DNA from: Unio delphinus
Taxonomy: Eukaryota; Mollusca; Bivalvia; Unionida; Unionidae
Length of the DNA: 64,000 bases
Reading direction: 5' to 3'
Assembly (NCBI GenBank): GCA_029339505.1
Contig: JAQISU010000155.1
Coordinates: forward strand, 16,321,501 to 16,385,500
This document shows, one piece after another, positions 10,656 through 21,080 of this stretch. Within the stretch, counting starts at the first letter, position 1. Every line of letters begins with the position of its first letter. A program made the position numbers and the translations under genes. The notes beneath the pieces were generated by a model. The model had not been told where the DNA came from and did not search any database. It saw only the letters and a program-made list of their open reading frames with translations.

Positions 10656-12387
10656 TGTAACGTGGTTGCGCTGGCGGGTGATCAAAGTGTTATTAAGACA
10701 ATATTGCACAAGACCTGGTCAGAGGTATTGCGTAACTTGGAAACAACACTTGAAGACCGCCTCCCACTAATTGGCGTTATCTAGGAGATGATCGCTACGG
10801 TGTGATATGCCCGGTCAGTGAGTATAGTAATCTGAGATGGTACTTTGAACAAGACAATACACGAGCCCCCGTAAAGATAAAATATGAATTTAATCAAAAA
10901 TACAATTTGTTCAGAAAAATACAAATATTGAAGCTTTAAAATAATGGATACATTCCAAGAATCCAAATACTAATGAAAATAAATGAAGTTAGCCGTTAAT
11001 ACTGATTGTAAATTTCATCAAGGAATCGAATGTTCATTTAACATTTGACTGTTGGTGATTCAACATGACCTTTTCCGTCGACTGGTTTCCTTTCTTTTCC
11101 CTGCGTGCGTCCGTCTCCAGCTTGCCCTTTAATTGAACGGGAATACACACTCTGACTTCTTATTTCTTTCCTTTCTGACCTTCCGCTGGTTCTCACTCTT
11201 GCCCAGAATAAACTATTGCCTTTGACTTCTCGCTGATGCTTACTCTTGCCAAAGTAAACTATTTTTCCTTTTAAAAGAAAAGGGTAAAACGCCCTAAGTA
11301 TCTCGCTACTTTCAGAATTGCGATTGTTCGTCCGTCTTCACGTTCGAACAATCAGATCTTACTATCAGTGTTATCATTCATACGGCTAACAATTTCTATA
11401 CATGTTTTCAGATCAATAGAGCTATACTGTTAATTATCGACATCAGAATTCGGGAAAGTCATATTCCCGTAAATCATTACGTAAAGTGAAGCAATATAAC
11501 ATAACACACAATTCATATTTACTTAATATGATAAATTCAAATTAATGTAACCTTTCCAATCATACATGTACACGGCGGGTTTCCTACCTCACCCCTTTGC
11601 CTAACTAAGTAATAAGGTAAAAATGCTAATTCAGAATTCAAAATACATTATTAAATCACTGCAAACCGACTATCCATAGAAAATATGAACACATCATGCA
11701 TCTGTAACAAAGAAACATATCAAAGTACGTTATTAAATCAATGTAATACGGAACTATTTGTAGCGTAGAATCGATACATTATGCATTTAAGACAAAGATA
11801 AACAGCATATACATTACATCATAATAAAGGTGAATTTGAGTTAGATACCTTTTGTGTTTTGGCGTCCTACAATCGTTCCACATTTAGTTCCCTGGAACCC
11901 AATTAATTTACGAACGTCTTTCTTTCAAAGACGTACGGAGTCTTCTCCGGTGTTGGAATCAATTATTCTGACCGTCTCTTTTCCAGACGTCTTGCTAGAC
12001 TGCCTAACATCGTTTGATACGAACTATATATTTCCCGATTCTGGGTTTCGACCCAACCCTCTGTCCTGTACATTTGACCAATCGGCATAAACGCTAGTCT
12101 TACTGACCTTATGGAAACCGTCTCTCACGATGTCAAACATGTCACTTAGGGTCGAGACGTCACATTATCGTTTGTCTTAATCATTTTTGAAAGCTCTACG
12201 TGAGTATTCCCATAATTTTAAGCGTGTCAAACAGCCAGTCCGTTTTCACTTTAATTATTGTACCAAGCCTGACCAGGTTTAAGAAAACATTTTTTTTTTG
12301 TCCAAACCCTACTCCAAGATAATTAATTGTCGGCTAGCCTATGAATTAATTACTGGATGTCACTGACGAAAAATTTGGCACTTGACA
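10656..12387 (-). repeat. 5' LTR of the Gmr1-like retrotransposon
   Basis: Same 1732-bp sequence as 4009-5740. It lies upstream of gag on the minus strand and so holds the promoter. I could not fix the TATA box. Confidence 0.95.
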
Positions 12388-12449
12388 CCATCACAGGTGT
12401 AGAGTGGTGCATTTCTAATGTGAATTCATGAATGATATGTAACAAACTG
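12388..12449 (+). mobile_element. CR1/L2-type LINE, copy 1, part 2
   Basis: It continues the LINE interrupted at 4008, aligning with 57412-57472 (GTGCATTTCTAATGTGAATTC, then ATGTAACAAACTG). It ends at the Penelope-type insertion. Confidence 0.7.
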
Positions 12450-12820
12450 ATTTTTTTAATAAGCTGTAAAAAATGTAGCATCCAATTTGTTGGACAAACA
12501 CTTCAACAAGTTTCTAAGAGAATGAATAATCATCGCTTTGATATAAGAACTTATTGAGATCCTATGTTCTATTAATATTTCAACACACTTTAACACCAAT
12601 AATCACTTATTTACTCAATGTTTCTTTCATGCCAATAGATATTGTGCATGGTGACATGAATAGACTCATAAAAGAAACTTAATAGATTCATATATTAGAT
12701 ACTTTTTATCCTAATGGACTTAATGTCAATGCAATATATAAAATTGTATAATTTAAATTGATATATTGTATATCCTTCATAATTATATGTATGTTTAACT
12801 CTAGTTTATTTTATTATTTT
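12450..12820 (+). mobile_element. Penelope-like element, 5'-truncated fragment with GIY-YIG remnant
   Basis: The insert is 371 bp and is flanked by a perfect 13-bp repeat ATGTAACAAACTG (12437-12449 and 12821-12833). It encodes a broken piece resembling the GIY-YIG nuclease end of Penelope-like reverse transcriptases: Cys-rich start, FVGQTLQQVSKRMNNHR and FDIRT, then stops. The GxTxxxxxxR-MNxHR pattern is typical for that domain. Flanking LINE sequence is continuous across it, so it is a clean later insertion. Confidence 0.6.
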
Positions 12821-12833
12821 ATGTAACAAACTG

Positions 12834-13722
12834 CAGATGAATGATGATACATTTGAAGCCTACTGTTCACCAAGCAAATACATTCTCATCCGTTACCTCA
12901 AGCAATAAGTATCAGCAATACCAATATTAAACTTAGACAGTCAGTACGAAACCAAGTTGCACTTCTCGAGAGTTCGCTCTCATTACACCAACATGTAATG
13001 CACATGTAATTCAAAGATGAGTATCTGGAGCTGAGACGCAACAGCTCCATTCACAATTTTCATTCAGTTGATGCCACTAAAACACTTGTGTTTTTCTTAG
13101 TAATTTCAAGATTAGACAATGATTATTCACTTGCATTTGGTTCGTCTCGGTATCTACATCAGACAATTCAAACTGGTAACAATGCGGCTACACGGATCAT
13201 TCTTGGGTACAAAGAACTGAGCAAATCTCCCCCTCCCCCATAACCATCACTGGGTATACGTTTGATCCAGAAACACTCACACAACTGTCATTAGGCTACA
13301 TTTCGTTCACTGTTTTAGTCCAATACACCTGTTGGACCTCACACATGTGCACACCCTATCTAGAAACACACGCTCCTATTTAGACACTTGCATTGTCCTT
13401 ATAATCACTGTTAAAACGAAGTTATACTGAAAACGTTCTACTTCGTACCGTTGCCCAGCTACGTTGAAAAACTTGCTCATAGATCTTAAACACGAGGACA
13501 CTGGTCCTTTTTTAGAGTACTCTTAAAACGTACCTATTTCGACTACAATAACAGATTTAAAAACTTAATAATGTTTACTTCCTTAGTATTGCCAGCATGT
13601 TTCGTTTTTGGTAATTCCACAGTGTTTTGTTATCATTTTGTCGTTGTGTATGTTTTATGTGTTATCTAACATCATGAAACTCGAAGAGCTTCTGAAGATG
13701 AGGCGGTGTACTTAAGTCCACA
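12834..13722 (+). mobile_element. CR1/L2-type LINE, copy 1, part 3 (3' end)
   Basis: It matches the C-terminal RT region and 3' UTR of 57475-58385 at low identity with many gaps and stops. The end (GAAACTCGAAGAGCTTCTGAAG, then GTCCACATTC) corresponds to the AAAGCGCTTAGAGCTTCGTAAG...CATT terminus of copy 2. A TTC microsatellite has grown where copy 2 has an ATT tail. Confidence 0.65.
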
Positions 13723-13791
13723 TTCTTCTTCTTCTTCTTCTTCTTCTTCTTCTTCTTCTTCTTCTTCTTCTTCTTCTTCTTCTTCTTCTTC
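13723..13791 (+). repeat. TTC microsatellite
   Basis: An uninterrupted array of about 23 TTC units at the 3' end of the LINE copy. Confidence 0.95.
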
Positions 13792-15616
13792 CCTTAGACC
13801 TCAGCAAAATCATTTTCTGAAATTTCAATAATCCAAATTGCACGATCTGGGTTGATTTTGGTGGTACTACCATCGTATTACATCGTCATGCGCTGCAAAG
13901 AGCAGACAAGTGACATTATTTTGGTTATCTGTGGTTGTACGGAACAGTACCACTTCATAAACTATCATGTCGAGACATGTAGACTTAAAGGGTGCTCTAC
14001 AGATATTGGGAACTTCTGGGAGAGTGGTGGCTGTTAAGTGAAGTTTGTTTACTTTGCAACATGTACCATGGAGAAAATGGTGGGATACCTCTGTTACTGT
14101 CATGTACTCTGGCTGAAATATCTTTGGATATATGTTGTGTACTTCTGTAAATTTTAGATGATCTACGTACACAGCTAACTTAAATGACTGCTTCCTTATG
14201 ACCAAAACATCACCCTTAATTAGTTTAAAGCACAATATCTTTAGTAGTTATTAAAATAGGGAAAATGAATTTTGCCAGACTAAATAATACCAGCTTATGA
14301 AAGTGCAATAAATGAATTACCAAATATATAAAATATAACAAAATATCGACTTTTTTGTTACAACTTACCTCTGACGTCTTGGAAGTGAAAATGATCAGCA
14401 GAGCTGGTGGTGTTTTCTTCTTCTTCGAAGGTGCACATCTGAAAAAAGGACAAGCTGCATACTTTATCACCCATATTGCACGCATCAAACATACACCAGA
14501 ATAAAAACAATTAACGGTTCTTGAACAATACTTAAGATATAAACGGTCTGTTTTAAACAACCAGTAAAACCAGCGAGGAAAGCGGGTGCAATCCTTTTGC
14601 TTTAAAATTGTAATGCAAAACACAAAACATTTTAGCGATACAAATGCTTTGCTAATGAAGAGAGAAATGACCACCACGACCAATTTGAGCTGAGCTTGTG
14701 GTAGCAATATAAACGGCACTTATCTGACGCCTTAATAAATTAAAAGCCACTGCGAAATATTGCTTACAAATTTGTATTAGGCTGCAACTCTAAGAATATT
14801 CAATTTGACACGATAATACGTTATTACGTCATCGATATGACATCATTAGTTAACTTAGGGTTTCGTACAGTTCTTAACTCGAAGAGAAACAGGACAGACA
14901 ATGTCGTGGTTACCAGTGTATTTATGAATAAAGAAAAATAAAACAAATCACTAAGACAGTTCAATAATCGTAATAGTTGTCATGTGAAGGCAATGAAAGG
15001 TGTAAAAAGCTTTAGGGTAGCAGCGGCTGATTTCCCATTAAGCAAACGAGGCAGCTCCCAACAGCGGCACACTTTTACATGAAAATCTTACTTTATGAAA
15101 AATGTATTTAGTTTGTAAGAAAGAGAAAGAAAAGTAATAATTATAGTTACATTAAATAATTCTTGACATTTTTGAAGTAATGGTCGTTAAACTTCTAAAG
15201 CTCTCTTCTTCAATGCTTTGTTTTGGGAGGGGGGTCGGGTGGAGGTGGGATTGCGGCAGCTCGGACAGTAACTATATATTATTTGGAAGGTCATTATTTA
15301 ACACGTCCCGAGAAGTACATACGGCAAAATCAATGATAAACTATGTGGACATATTTGGACTGAATGTCCCACGCTGTGATGTCACAATGAAAGCGACGCA
15401 TGTCGATAAAGAAATCGTACTACCACATATTGTAGCGAGTAGTCTCGGCGTGCTCATTTCTTGACCCGATTTATTAGAACCTGGCCGCAACTGTAAAAGT
15501 CCGTAACAATCGATAATTTGTGTAAGTTTCTTGATGAGATGTGACATACTTTGGTTTAAAACATTGGTAACAAATTTTGAAACAACAATTTGTATTTAAT
15601 TTATTATGAGTTAATA

Positions 15617-15620
<4 letters not shown>
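13792..15620. other. Unassigned DNA with a diverged duplicate and possible exon
   Basis: Bases 13980-14470 are a diverged copy of 2150-2960 without the SINE. On the minus strand about 14368-14442 is flanked by CTTTTTTCAG and GAG/GTAAGT-like borders, as an exon would be, but no family is recognised. Longer frames here lack homology between the two copies and are not called. The remainder is featureless. Confidence 0.35.

Positions 15621-15693
<73 letters not shown>
15621..15693. repeat. AT microsatellite
   Basis: About 36 TA units. Confidence 0.95.
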
Positions 15694-15698
<5 letters not shown>

Positions 15699-17685
15699 GA
15701 TATACTAATACTATTGATATATAAAATTGTGATCCGCCCATGGACCAGTAATACGCATTCATCAGCATTCTTGCAACTGTGTGCTGTCTATCATAGGCCT
15801 ACAGATCAAGAATAAATTTGCAATCGTTAATCATTTTCAAATGAATTTAACATGGTACACAATTTCATCGCGATCCTTTTCTTTAGTTAAATTACTTCGT
15901 TTCTTTGCATTATGTAGTTTTTCCTGATGGTATTTGTTCAATATTTTTTATAATGTAATTTGAAGATTATTATCTTCTCAGAAAAAGCTTTGTTGCATTA
16001 AACAAATGTTTATGTAAGTGGAAGGTGAGTCCTTCTAAGGAAACTTAGTATCGGCGCTTGTTCCATAATAATATCAGACTTAAAACAACAAATGCTCCCA
16101 TCAGACAATTTAATTAAAATCAGATATCCGATGTCTAGTTTTACTCAAGACAATGGTCATCTGGTTTTAATCAGATTGCTGAATGACGTCATCAATATCA
16201 ATATGGATGTAGATTACATGGAAACGCGTCATAATGATAGCTTCAACGAAATGCTGTTAAAAATATAAATGTGAGGCTTCTAAATTTATTTTTCCATTTT
16301 GTGTTGTTGGGTGGTGGGTCACTAGATCATGAAGGACTCTGGACATTATATTATGCCAGCCATTCAAGCCATATATGAAATTTCCTGTTTGAAGACACGA
16401 GTTTGCGACTACTGTTAAGTATAGAATTATTCATATTAGGTGATTGTTTTCTTTGAGAAAGCTTGGAGGTCGTTTGACACAATTACTAAGGTCAACAGTA
16501 CCACGAATTATACAATTCTCAATGTTAGCAAGTCATAACTGAGATGGTCTATTGCTAATATTTTGTCGCTATTCAAGAGACATTTGATGAATGCTGCGAG
16601 TTAGACCTCTTGAAAAATGAGGCCAGCCTGGACAGAACAAAAAGCCCGAACTTTACACCATCGACATTCAGTTCATTACAAACGCTCTCAGTGTGTTTGC
16701 ATTCCAGGTCTGGCCTTATATGATAAAACGATGAGAGCGATTAAACACTGTTAGTTATCCACCGTGAGAATTGTTTTCTAAATAGCCTTTAGGTTGGAAA
16801 TGTAAATATCTGTGCACTGAAAGATCAGTTCAGTTTAGGATCAGTAAAACAAAAAAATGTCAAAATAACGATCGGCAAAAGAAAATACATTTCTCTAGAT
16901 TTAAAGCTGAGACTGTTTATATTCAGCTAGCCATTTATGACTATTTTTTTCTGTTGACAATCTTAAAACTTTTTCGGGCGTCAAAAAATTGGTTTGCATT
17001 ATTAACTCACAGGAGAGAGCATTTGTGCTTTGTTTTGAAGAGCGGGCCTGTTGTAGTTATCTACCCTGAACGGCGTGACTGAGGATATATAATAATCGCC
17101 TTGTATGTAGAGTAGGGGTGGGTGTGTGTAGTGCCATTCCTACCCACCCTATAGGCTACCATTTCCCTTGATAGTTAGTTTTTAGTAATTCAGGGGAACG
17201 CCTGTCAATGACTAAAATATGGTGCAATTAAGCACTCGAACCCTAAGGGGAGGGAGTGCATACTTCCCCTCCCTGAAGGAACTAAATGGACACCGATATG
17301 GTGTCTATAAAAGCTGCACATATGTCTCTAGTAGACGGTTGCAGCTATAAAACATCCAGGTCAGTCAGTCAGTACGAAACAGATGTCATTTAAAAGCAAA
17401 TTAGAATACAAGTCAAGATATTAATACATTTTACATAGTCATTAGAGATATCCGGATTTGTACACTGAACGTGCTCATTTGCCTTTAAGCTTATTAAATT
17501 GGATGTGGACCACAGTCTACGGTTGTCTCATCTAATAGTTCCGCGATTTTGCCACATGTCTCACAAATACTATATGGGTACATTATTGGACAGTGACCTG
17601 CATATTTCCCACAAAAAAAAAGTTTTAAGACAAGTTAAATAATGTTTGTATGGCACTTTATGGGAGTAGGGTTGCTTTTTCAGCT
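15694..17685. other. Unassigned DNA; cluster of short inverted repeats and a TATA box at 17110-17400
   Basis: No gene is seen. Between about 17110 and 17300 there are three close inverted repeats: GGGTGGG with CCCACCC, AGGGGAGGGA with TCCCCTCCCT, and GACACC with GGTGTC. A TATAAAAGC follows at about 17307 and a GCTGCA...TGCAGC stem at about 17313-17345. This could be a solo LTR or a promoter fragment of another element. The boundaries are not visible. Confidence 0.25.
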
Positions 17686-17945
17686 AGCAGGAGAGGGGGT
17701 GAACAGACCAACTTTTTAGGCGTATTCTAGACTTTCTTTTCGTTAATATTTTATAGAAAGGTCTATTTGACAAATTGAGGCTTCCTAGTAAAGGCTTAAA
17801 TAGAAGGGTCTATTTGGCAAACTGAGGCTTCCTCGAATGGTAAAAAAAAGCGTCGACGAGGCTAACCAACGTTTGTTCGTCGACGCCATGGTAGTTGGAA
17901 TTCACCCCCTCTGCTGCTATGGGTTAACCGAATATTTTATCAAGT
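17686..17945. repeat. Left terminal repeat of element B
   Basis: It is related to the 283-bp terminal repeats of element A. Distinct features are an internal duplication around 17757-17840 (the GGTCTATTTG...GAGGCTTCCT segment twice) and a perfect 10-bp hairpin GCGTCGACGA / TCGTCGACGC at 17850-17859 and 17877-17886. The A-type motif ending CCCCCTCTGCTGCT lies at about 17900-17917. The inner edge reaches into the ATPase 3' end, as in A. Confidence 0.75.
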
Positions 17946-18589
17946 CCGATACGATATCGCGTCCAAGGGTCTGATAAATTTATCGTCACAAATCCGTGTG
18001 GGATTGACTGAACGTGACTAAAGAAATTTCTAAATTGATTATGATCCATATCACCGCCGCACCAAATTTGCCAAATATTTCGTAGCGTATGAGTATCAAC
18101 TCCGTTAAACACACACAGTAAATTGCAGTTATCTCTGATCAATTTTGGTATTTGAGTATATCGTTGAGTAACATATATCACATCAGTGTTTTTATGTCTG
18201 CCTCGGGAAAATATCCTAGCTGGATTCTTTTGATTGTCTAACATGATATCGTCGTATACGACTAAATTGTTAATACCTCCATCAATATCCTCAATGCTCG
18301 GTGCTTCTTCGATATCAGTTATAAACTCAATATTATCTTCATCAATTTCCGATTTTGCTCTCTCGTTGTAATCCTTTAACACTTCGTAACATCTCTGATC
18401 GTCTACACTTGGGGCGATCAAATACAACTTATCCCAATTCATCCATCTCGTTATTAAATTAAGTAACAATTGTGTCTTGCCACTTCCAGATGGTCCGATT
18501 ATAATCATTATTCTAATTGAATTCGGCAACATCGCATGGTGTTTAATAGGTTCCCGTCGTCGGGTAGCTGAATAATCAATTACATTCAT
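17924..18589 (-). CDS. Packaging ATPase of element B (A32/FtsK-HerA type)
   Basis: The 221-residue protein has Walker A GPSGSGKT near residues 32-39 and Walker B LVVYDD near 110. The N-terminal SATRRREPIKHH and a RYTQIPKLIRDNC segment are shared with the element A copy at 36269-36931. This family pumps the genome into the capsid in Polintons and nucleocytoplasmic DNA viruses. It is the only large gene of B that stays fully open and is highly similar to the A protein. This suggests recent decay of B or selection, or a gene still in use. It starts 17 bp from the divergent zinc-ribbon gene, sharing an AT-rich TATATATAA promoter. Confidence 0.88.
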   Translation of the reverse strand: MNVIDYSATRRREPIKHHAMLPNSIRIMIIIGPSGSGKTQLLLNLITRWMNWDKLYLIAPSVDDQRCYEVLKDYNERAKSEIDEDNIEFITDIEEAPSIEDIDGGINNLVVYDDIMLDNQKNPARIFSRGRHKNTDVIYVTQRYTQIPKLIRDNCNLLCVFNGVDTHTLRNIWQIWCGGDMDHNQFRNFFSHVQSIPHGFVTINLSDPWTRYRIGLDKIFG

Positions 18590-18606
18590 GTTATTATATA
18601 TAAATT
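18590..18606. promoter_or_regulatory. Bidirectional TATATATAA promoter, element B
   Basis: The 17 bases between the divergent ATG codons of the ATPase and the zinc-ribbon gene consist of GTTATTATATATAAATT. The same arrangement is kept in element A at 36251-36268. Confidence 0.55.
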
Positions 18607-18777
18607 ATGGATCTATATTGTGTAAAGTGTAAGACGCGTACTGGCACAGATGACTTGACGATTACAACTAAAAATAACCGATCAGCACTTTCTGGTAAGT
18701 GTGTACAATGCAGTACAAAAAAAATTAGATTTGTTTCCCTTGATAAATCAAAGAAATTAAAAAAAACGAGGAGGTGA
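18607..18777 (+). CDS. Zinc-ribbon protein preceding PLA2, element B
   Basis: The 56-residue frame starts MDLYCVKCKTRTGT, with a second Cys pair in GKCVQCSTKK, a treble-clef or ribbon-like CxxC...CxxC protein. It ends with a Lys/Arg-rich tail at a run of eight A. The PLA2 frame follows immediately in another frame. In Polintons this module is normally the N-terminus of the PLA2 protein, so the split is either an indel in the A run or a slippage site. Compare 36068-36250. Confidence 0.65.
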   Translation: MDLYCVKCKTRTGTDDLTITTKNNRSALSGKCVQCSTKKIRFVSLDKSKKLKKTRR

Positions 18778-19078
18778 TATTGCAGCCAAGCTAACTAAAC
18801 TTCCAGGGACACCGTGGGCGAAGTATCCAGGAGAAAAACACCTTCCAGGGTATAGTTATTGTGGACCCGGCACCAGACTCGATATCCGACTTGATGATCA
18901 AAACCAACCCCGACCGGGTGAATATCCGATAAACGCCATTGATAAGGCGTGTTATGCTCATGATGTCGCTTATAAAAGCAGTAATCTGCAAAGCAGACAT
19001 CTCTCAGATGTGAAATTGATTCACGCGCTGAATTCTATCACTGATAAATCTTTAAAGAAAAATTGGCTTCATGGTTAG
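18778..19078 (+). pseudogene. Parvovirus-type phospholipase A2, element B, truncated by frameshift
   Basis: The frame keeps the calcium loop YSYCGPG and the catalytic DKACYAHDVAY motif of the VP1-type PLA2 family, which breaches endosomal membranes. No ATG begins the frame. A one-base loss relative to element A at about 19053 brings a stop at 19076-19078, and the A copy continues about 17 residues further. Confidence 0.8.
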
Positions 19079-19132
19079 TAAAATCAGAGATGAAAGGTAA
19101 ATTGATGTTAGGTGATGGTAATTAATAACAAC

Positions 19133-20076
19133 ATGGAATCTATTTATTATTCTTCAAGCGGATACTGGCGGGGTAAAGCAGCAATTGGCAAACTCGCTAG
19201 CGCCGCGAAGGTAAAATATACAACTGCGACTAATTGGTTATCCAAACAAGCGATATGGCAAATTTATCTACCGCCGCCTTAACGAGTTAACTTCTCTCCT
19301 TTTGATGTGACCGTTCCCAATGAAGTTCATCAAGCTGATATATTATTTCTGCCGCATGATGGTGGTTACAAATACGCGCTAACCATAGTTGATGTTGCGA
19401 GTCGATACAAACAAGCAGAACCGTTAAAAACAAAATAATCAACTGAAGTAGCTTCTGCGTTTGAAAGGATTTATCGAAGGGGTCCTCTGCGCTGGCCAAA
19501 TCTATTACAAGTTGATCCTGGCAAGGAATTTCAAGGTGTTGTTCTATCAACGTTGAAGAATCATAATACCGCGTTACGACGAGGACATACTGTACTACAT
19601 CGCGATCAGGCAATTGTTGAACGATTTAATCGGACGCTTTCTGAGCGGTTATATGGATATCAATACGCGAAAGAATTTATTCAACATAAACGATCTCGTG
19701 AATGGGTCAAGAGATTACCAGCTGTGATTACTGCGTTGAATAACGAGATTACTCGAACAATCAACATGAAACCTACCAACGCCATTAAAAAGAAGTATAT
19801 ACCCATACAACCGCAAAAAGATTTTTCAAAAGAACCAATTCCCGGTAATGTCACTGTTAGGTATTTATATGAACCAGGAGAGCTCGAAGGTGGTAAAAAA
19901 AGAACGACTGATCCTATTTGGAGTGTCACCGTGCATAAAATATCCGGTATAACACGATCCACGGGTAGACCAGCAATCTATAGATTTGATTCAACTGCTC
20001 CTCAGCGTGGGTTACTCGACAACAGCTGCAAGTGATACCCGAGGATATTCAATTACCGCCACGTGGTCTTAACTAG
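19133..20076 (+). pseudogene. DDE integrase of element B, broken
   Basis: It is homologous to the element A integrase (34763-35718). The Asp of HQAD, the Asp of QVDPGKEF and the Glu of IVERFNRTL are still readable. In-frame stops occur at about 19279 (after PPP) and 19436 (after LKTK), and a one-base loss near 20012 shifts the end. The stop of the original frame at 20074-20076 overlaps the polymerase stop (20069-20071) from the other strand, exactly as in A. Confidence 0.88.
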
Positions 20077-20797
20077 CACCTCTTCGTCTGTTGCACTCAA
20101 GACAAGTCAGCATCGCATTATTTCTAGTATGACATACGCTGATATCTTTTCTGTCTACGGTAAATTGTCGAGGATCCGACCAGCACCAGCGCATTATAGA
20201 ATTGCAACTCGCAAAGTGATTATTCTGTTGATGCTTCAGTGTAGTTATTAATTCAGCATCAATATCAAATTCTCTATTATATTTTTATCCTGTTGTTTAT
20301 AACCAGATAGTTTTTTCTGATTATCTCCTTAGTGATGAAATCACCAGTGACAGTATCACTTATTGTAGTGTCGTTATCGTCCACTGACTTTGTCAGGACA
20401 ACTCTTCGAAGCTGATTTATCCTTCGTACTCTGGATACTGCGAGATAAACTAAATTCGACCACTCGATGTGATTATCCACTATCTAAACAATTGTATCGG
20501 ATATAGTCAATCCTTGTGAAGAATGTATCGTCGCTGCGTATCCTAGCGTCCAAGGGGATTCATCAGCGAGTAATGCATCTTCGACGACCCTGATATCAAT
20601 CAACACAGTATCATTTAACACTAAATTCTGCTTTTCACGAAGTCCTGGAATATCAACTTCAATATTCTGTTTTCGTGTATCCGAAGGCCTATAACACAAC
20701 GGTACTGGAAGTGTTGTAAATATTTGTTTATGTGTTTCAAATAACCTCATCTGAAGTGTGTCTCTGACCACGCCTCCCCAAAATCATTATTTGGAGT
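20069..20797 (-). pseudogene. PolB-helicase-HNH of element B, C-terminal part
   Basis: Minus-strand reading gives helicase C-terminal motifs (TLGYAATIHSSQGLTISDT, then VYLAVSRVRRINQ) and a degraded HNH tail ending CNRRRGAS. A TAG replaces Trp before IVDNHIEW (about 20482), and further frameshifts follow. About a dozen codons are lost near 20771. The sequence joins to the fragment at 37191 once element A and one copy of its target duplication are removed. Confidence 0.88.
20792..20797. repeat. Target site duplication of element A, left copy
   Basis: TGGAGT here and at 37190-37195, a 6-bp match if the last T of the element is shared, otherwise a clean 5-bp GGAGT. Polinton integrases usually make 5-6 bp duplications. 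Confidence 0.8.
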
Positions 20798-21080
20798 AGC
20801 AGCAGAGAGGGTGAACAGACCAACTTTTACAGGCGTCGATTTAGCAAACTGAGGCTTTCTCGAAAATGCTTAATATAAGCCTCCATTCATCAAAATAAAA
20901 TTTTAAAAAAAAACGACGCCATTTTTGTTGTCACCATCCCCTTTGCTGCTTGGAACTTTCAGTTCTGAGTTAACGATGCTTGGAAAATTCGTGGAGTTTT
21001 CGGGTAAAAAAAAAGATGCCATTTAGTTGACGTTCACCTCCTCGGCTGCTAATGCGCTAACTAAATATTTGATCAAGTCC
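20798..21080. repeat. Left terminal inverted repeat of element A (283 bp)
   Basis: Reverse complement of 36908-37190 with three mismatches seen (two near 20903-20905, one at about 21017). It contains three copies of a motif of the form GACGCC...GTTCACC...GCTGCT: one at the terminus in reverse (20798-20816) and two internal copies ending at 20950 and 21050. The inner edge abuts the penton-like stop codon at 21081. Confidence 0.95.

Larger units (their letters stand above)
4009..12387 (-). mobile_element. Complete LTR retrotransposon, Ty3/gypsy type with integrase before RT (Gmr1-like)
   Basis: The 8379-bp element is bounded by two 1732-bp LTRs (4009-5740 and 10656-12387) and a 5-bp target duplication CCATC (4004-4008 and 12388-12392). 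I count about four mismatches between the LTRs, so the insertion is recent. It reads on the minus strand: 5' LTR at right, PBS just inside at about 10637-10652, gag-pol, polypurine tract at about 5744-5753, 3' LTR at left. Domain order is Gag, protease, integrase, RT, RNase H. That order in a gypsy-type pol is the mark of the Gmr1 clade. No env gene is present. Confidence 0.92.
17686..20797 (-). mobile_element. Element B (older Polinton/Maverick relative), left part
   Basis: It begins with AGCAGGAGAGGGGGTGAAC, close to the terminus of element A, and carries the same gene order as A in inverted orientation: ATPase, zinc-ribbon/PLA2, integrase, then the 3' end of the polymerase-helicase. It stops at 20797, where element A has inserted. 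The rest of the polymerase lies at 37191-39889. Most genes except the ATPase carry stops or frameshifts, so B is a decayed copy. The six bases before it are TCAGCT, but without a right end no target duplication can be tested. Confidence 0.88.

Noticed and set aside
13852..14719. Frames of 61-164 codons around the diverged duplicate
   Set aside because: They are not kept in the matching block at 2150-2960 and carry no domain.
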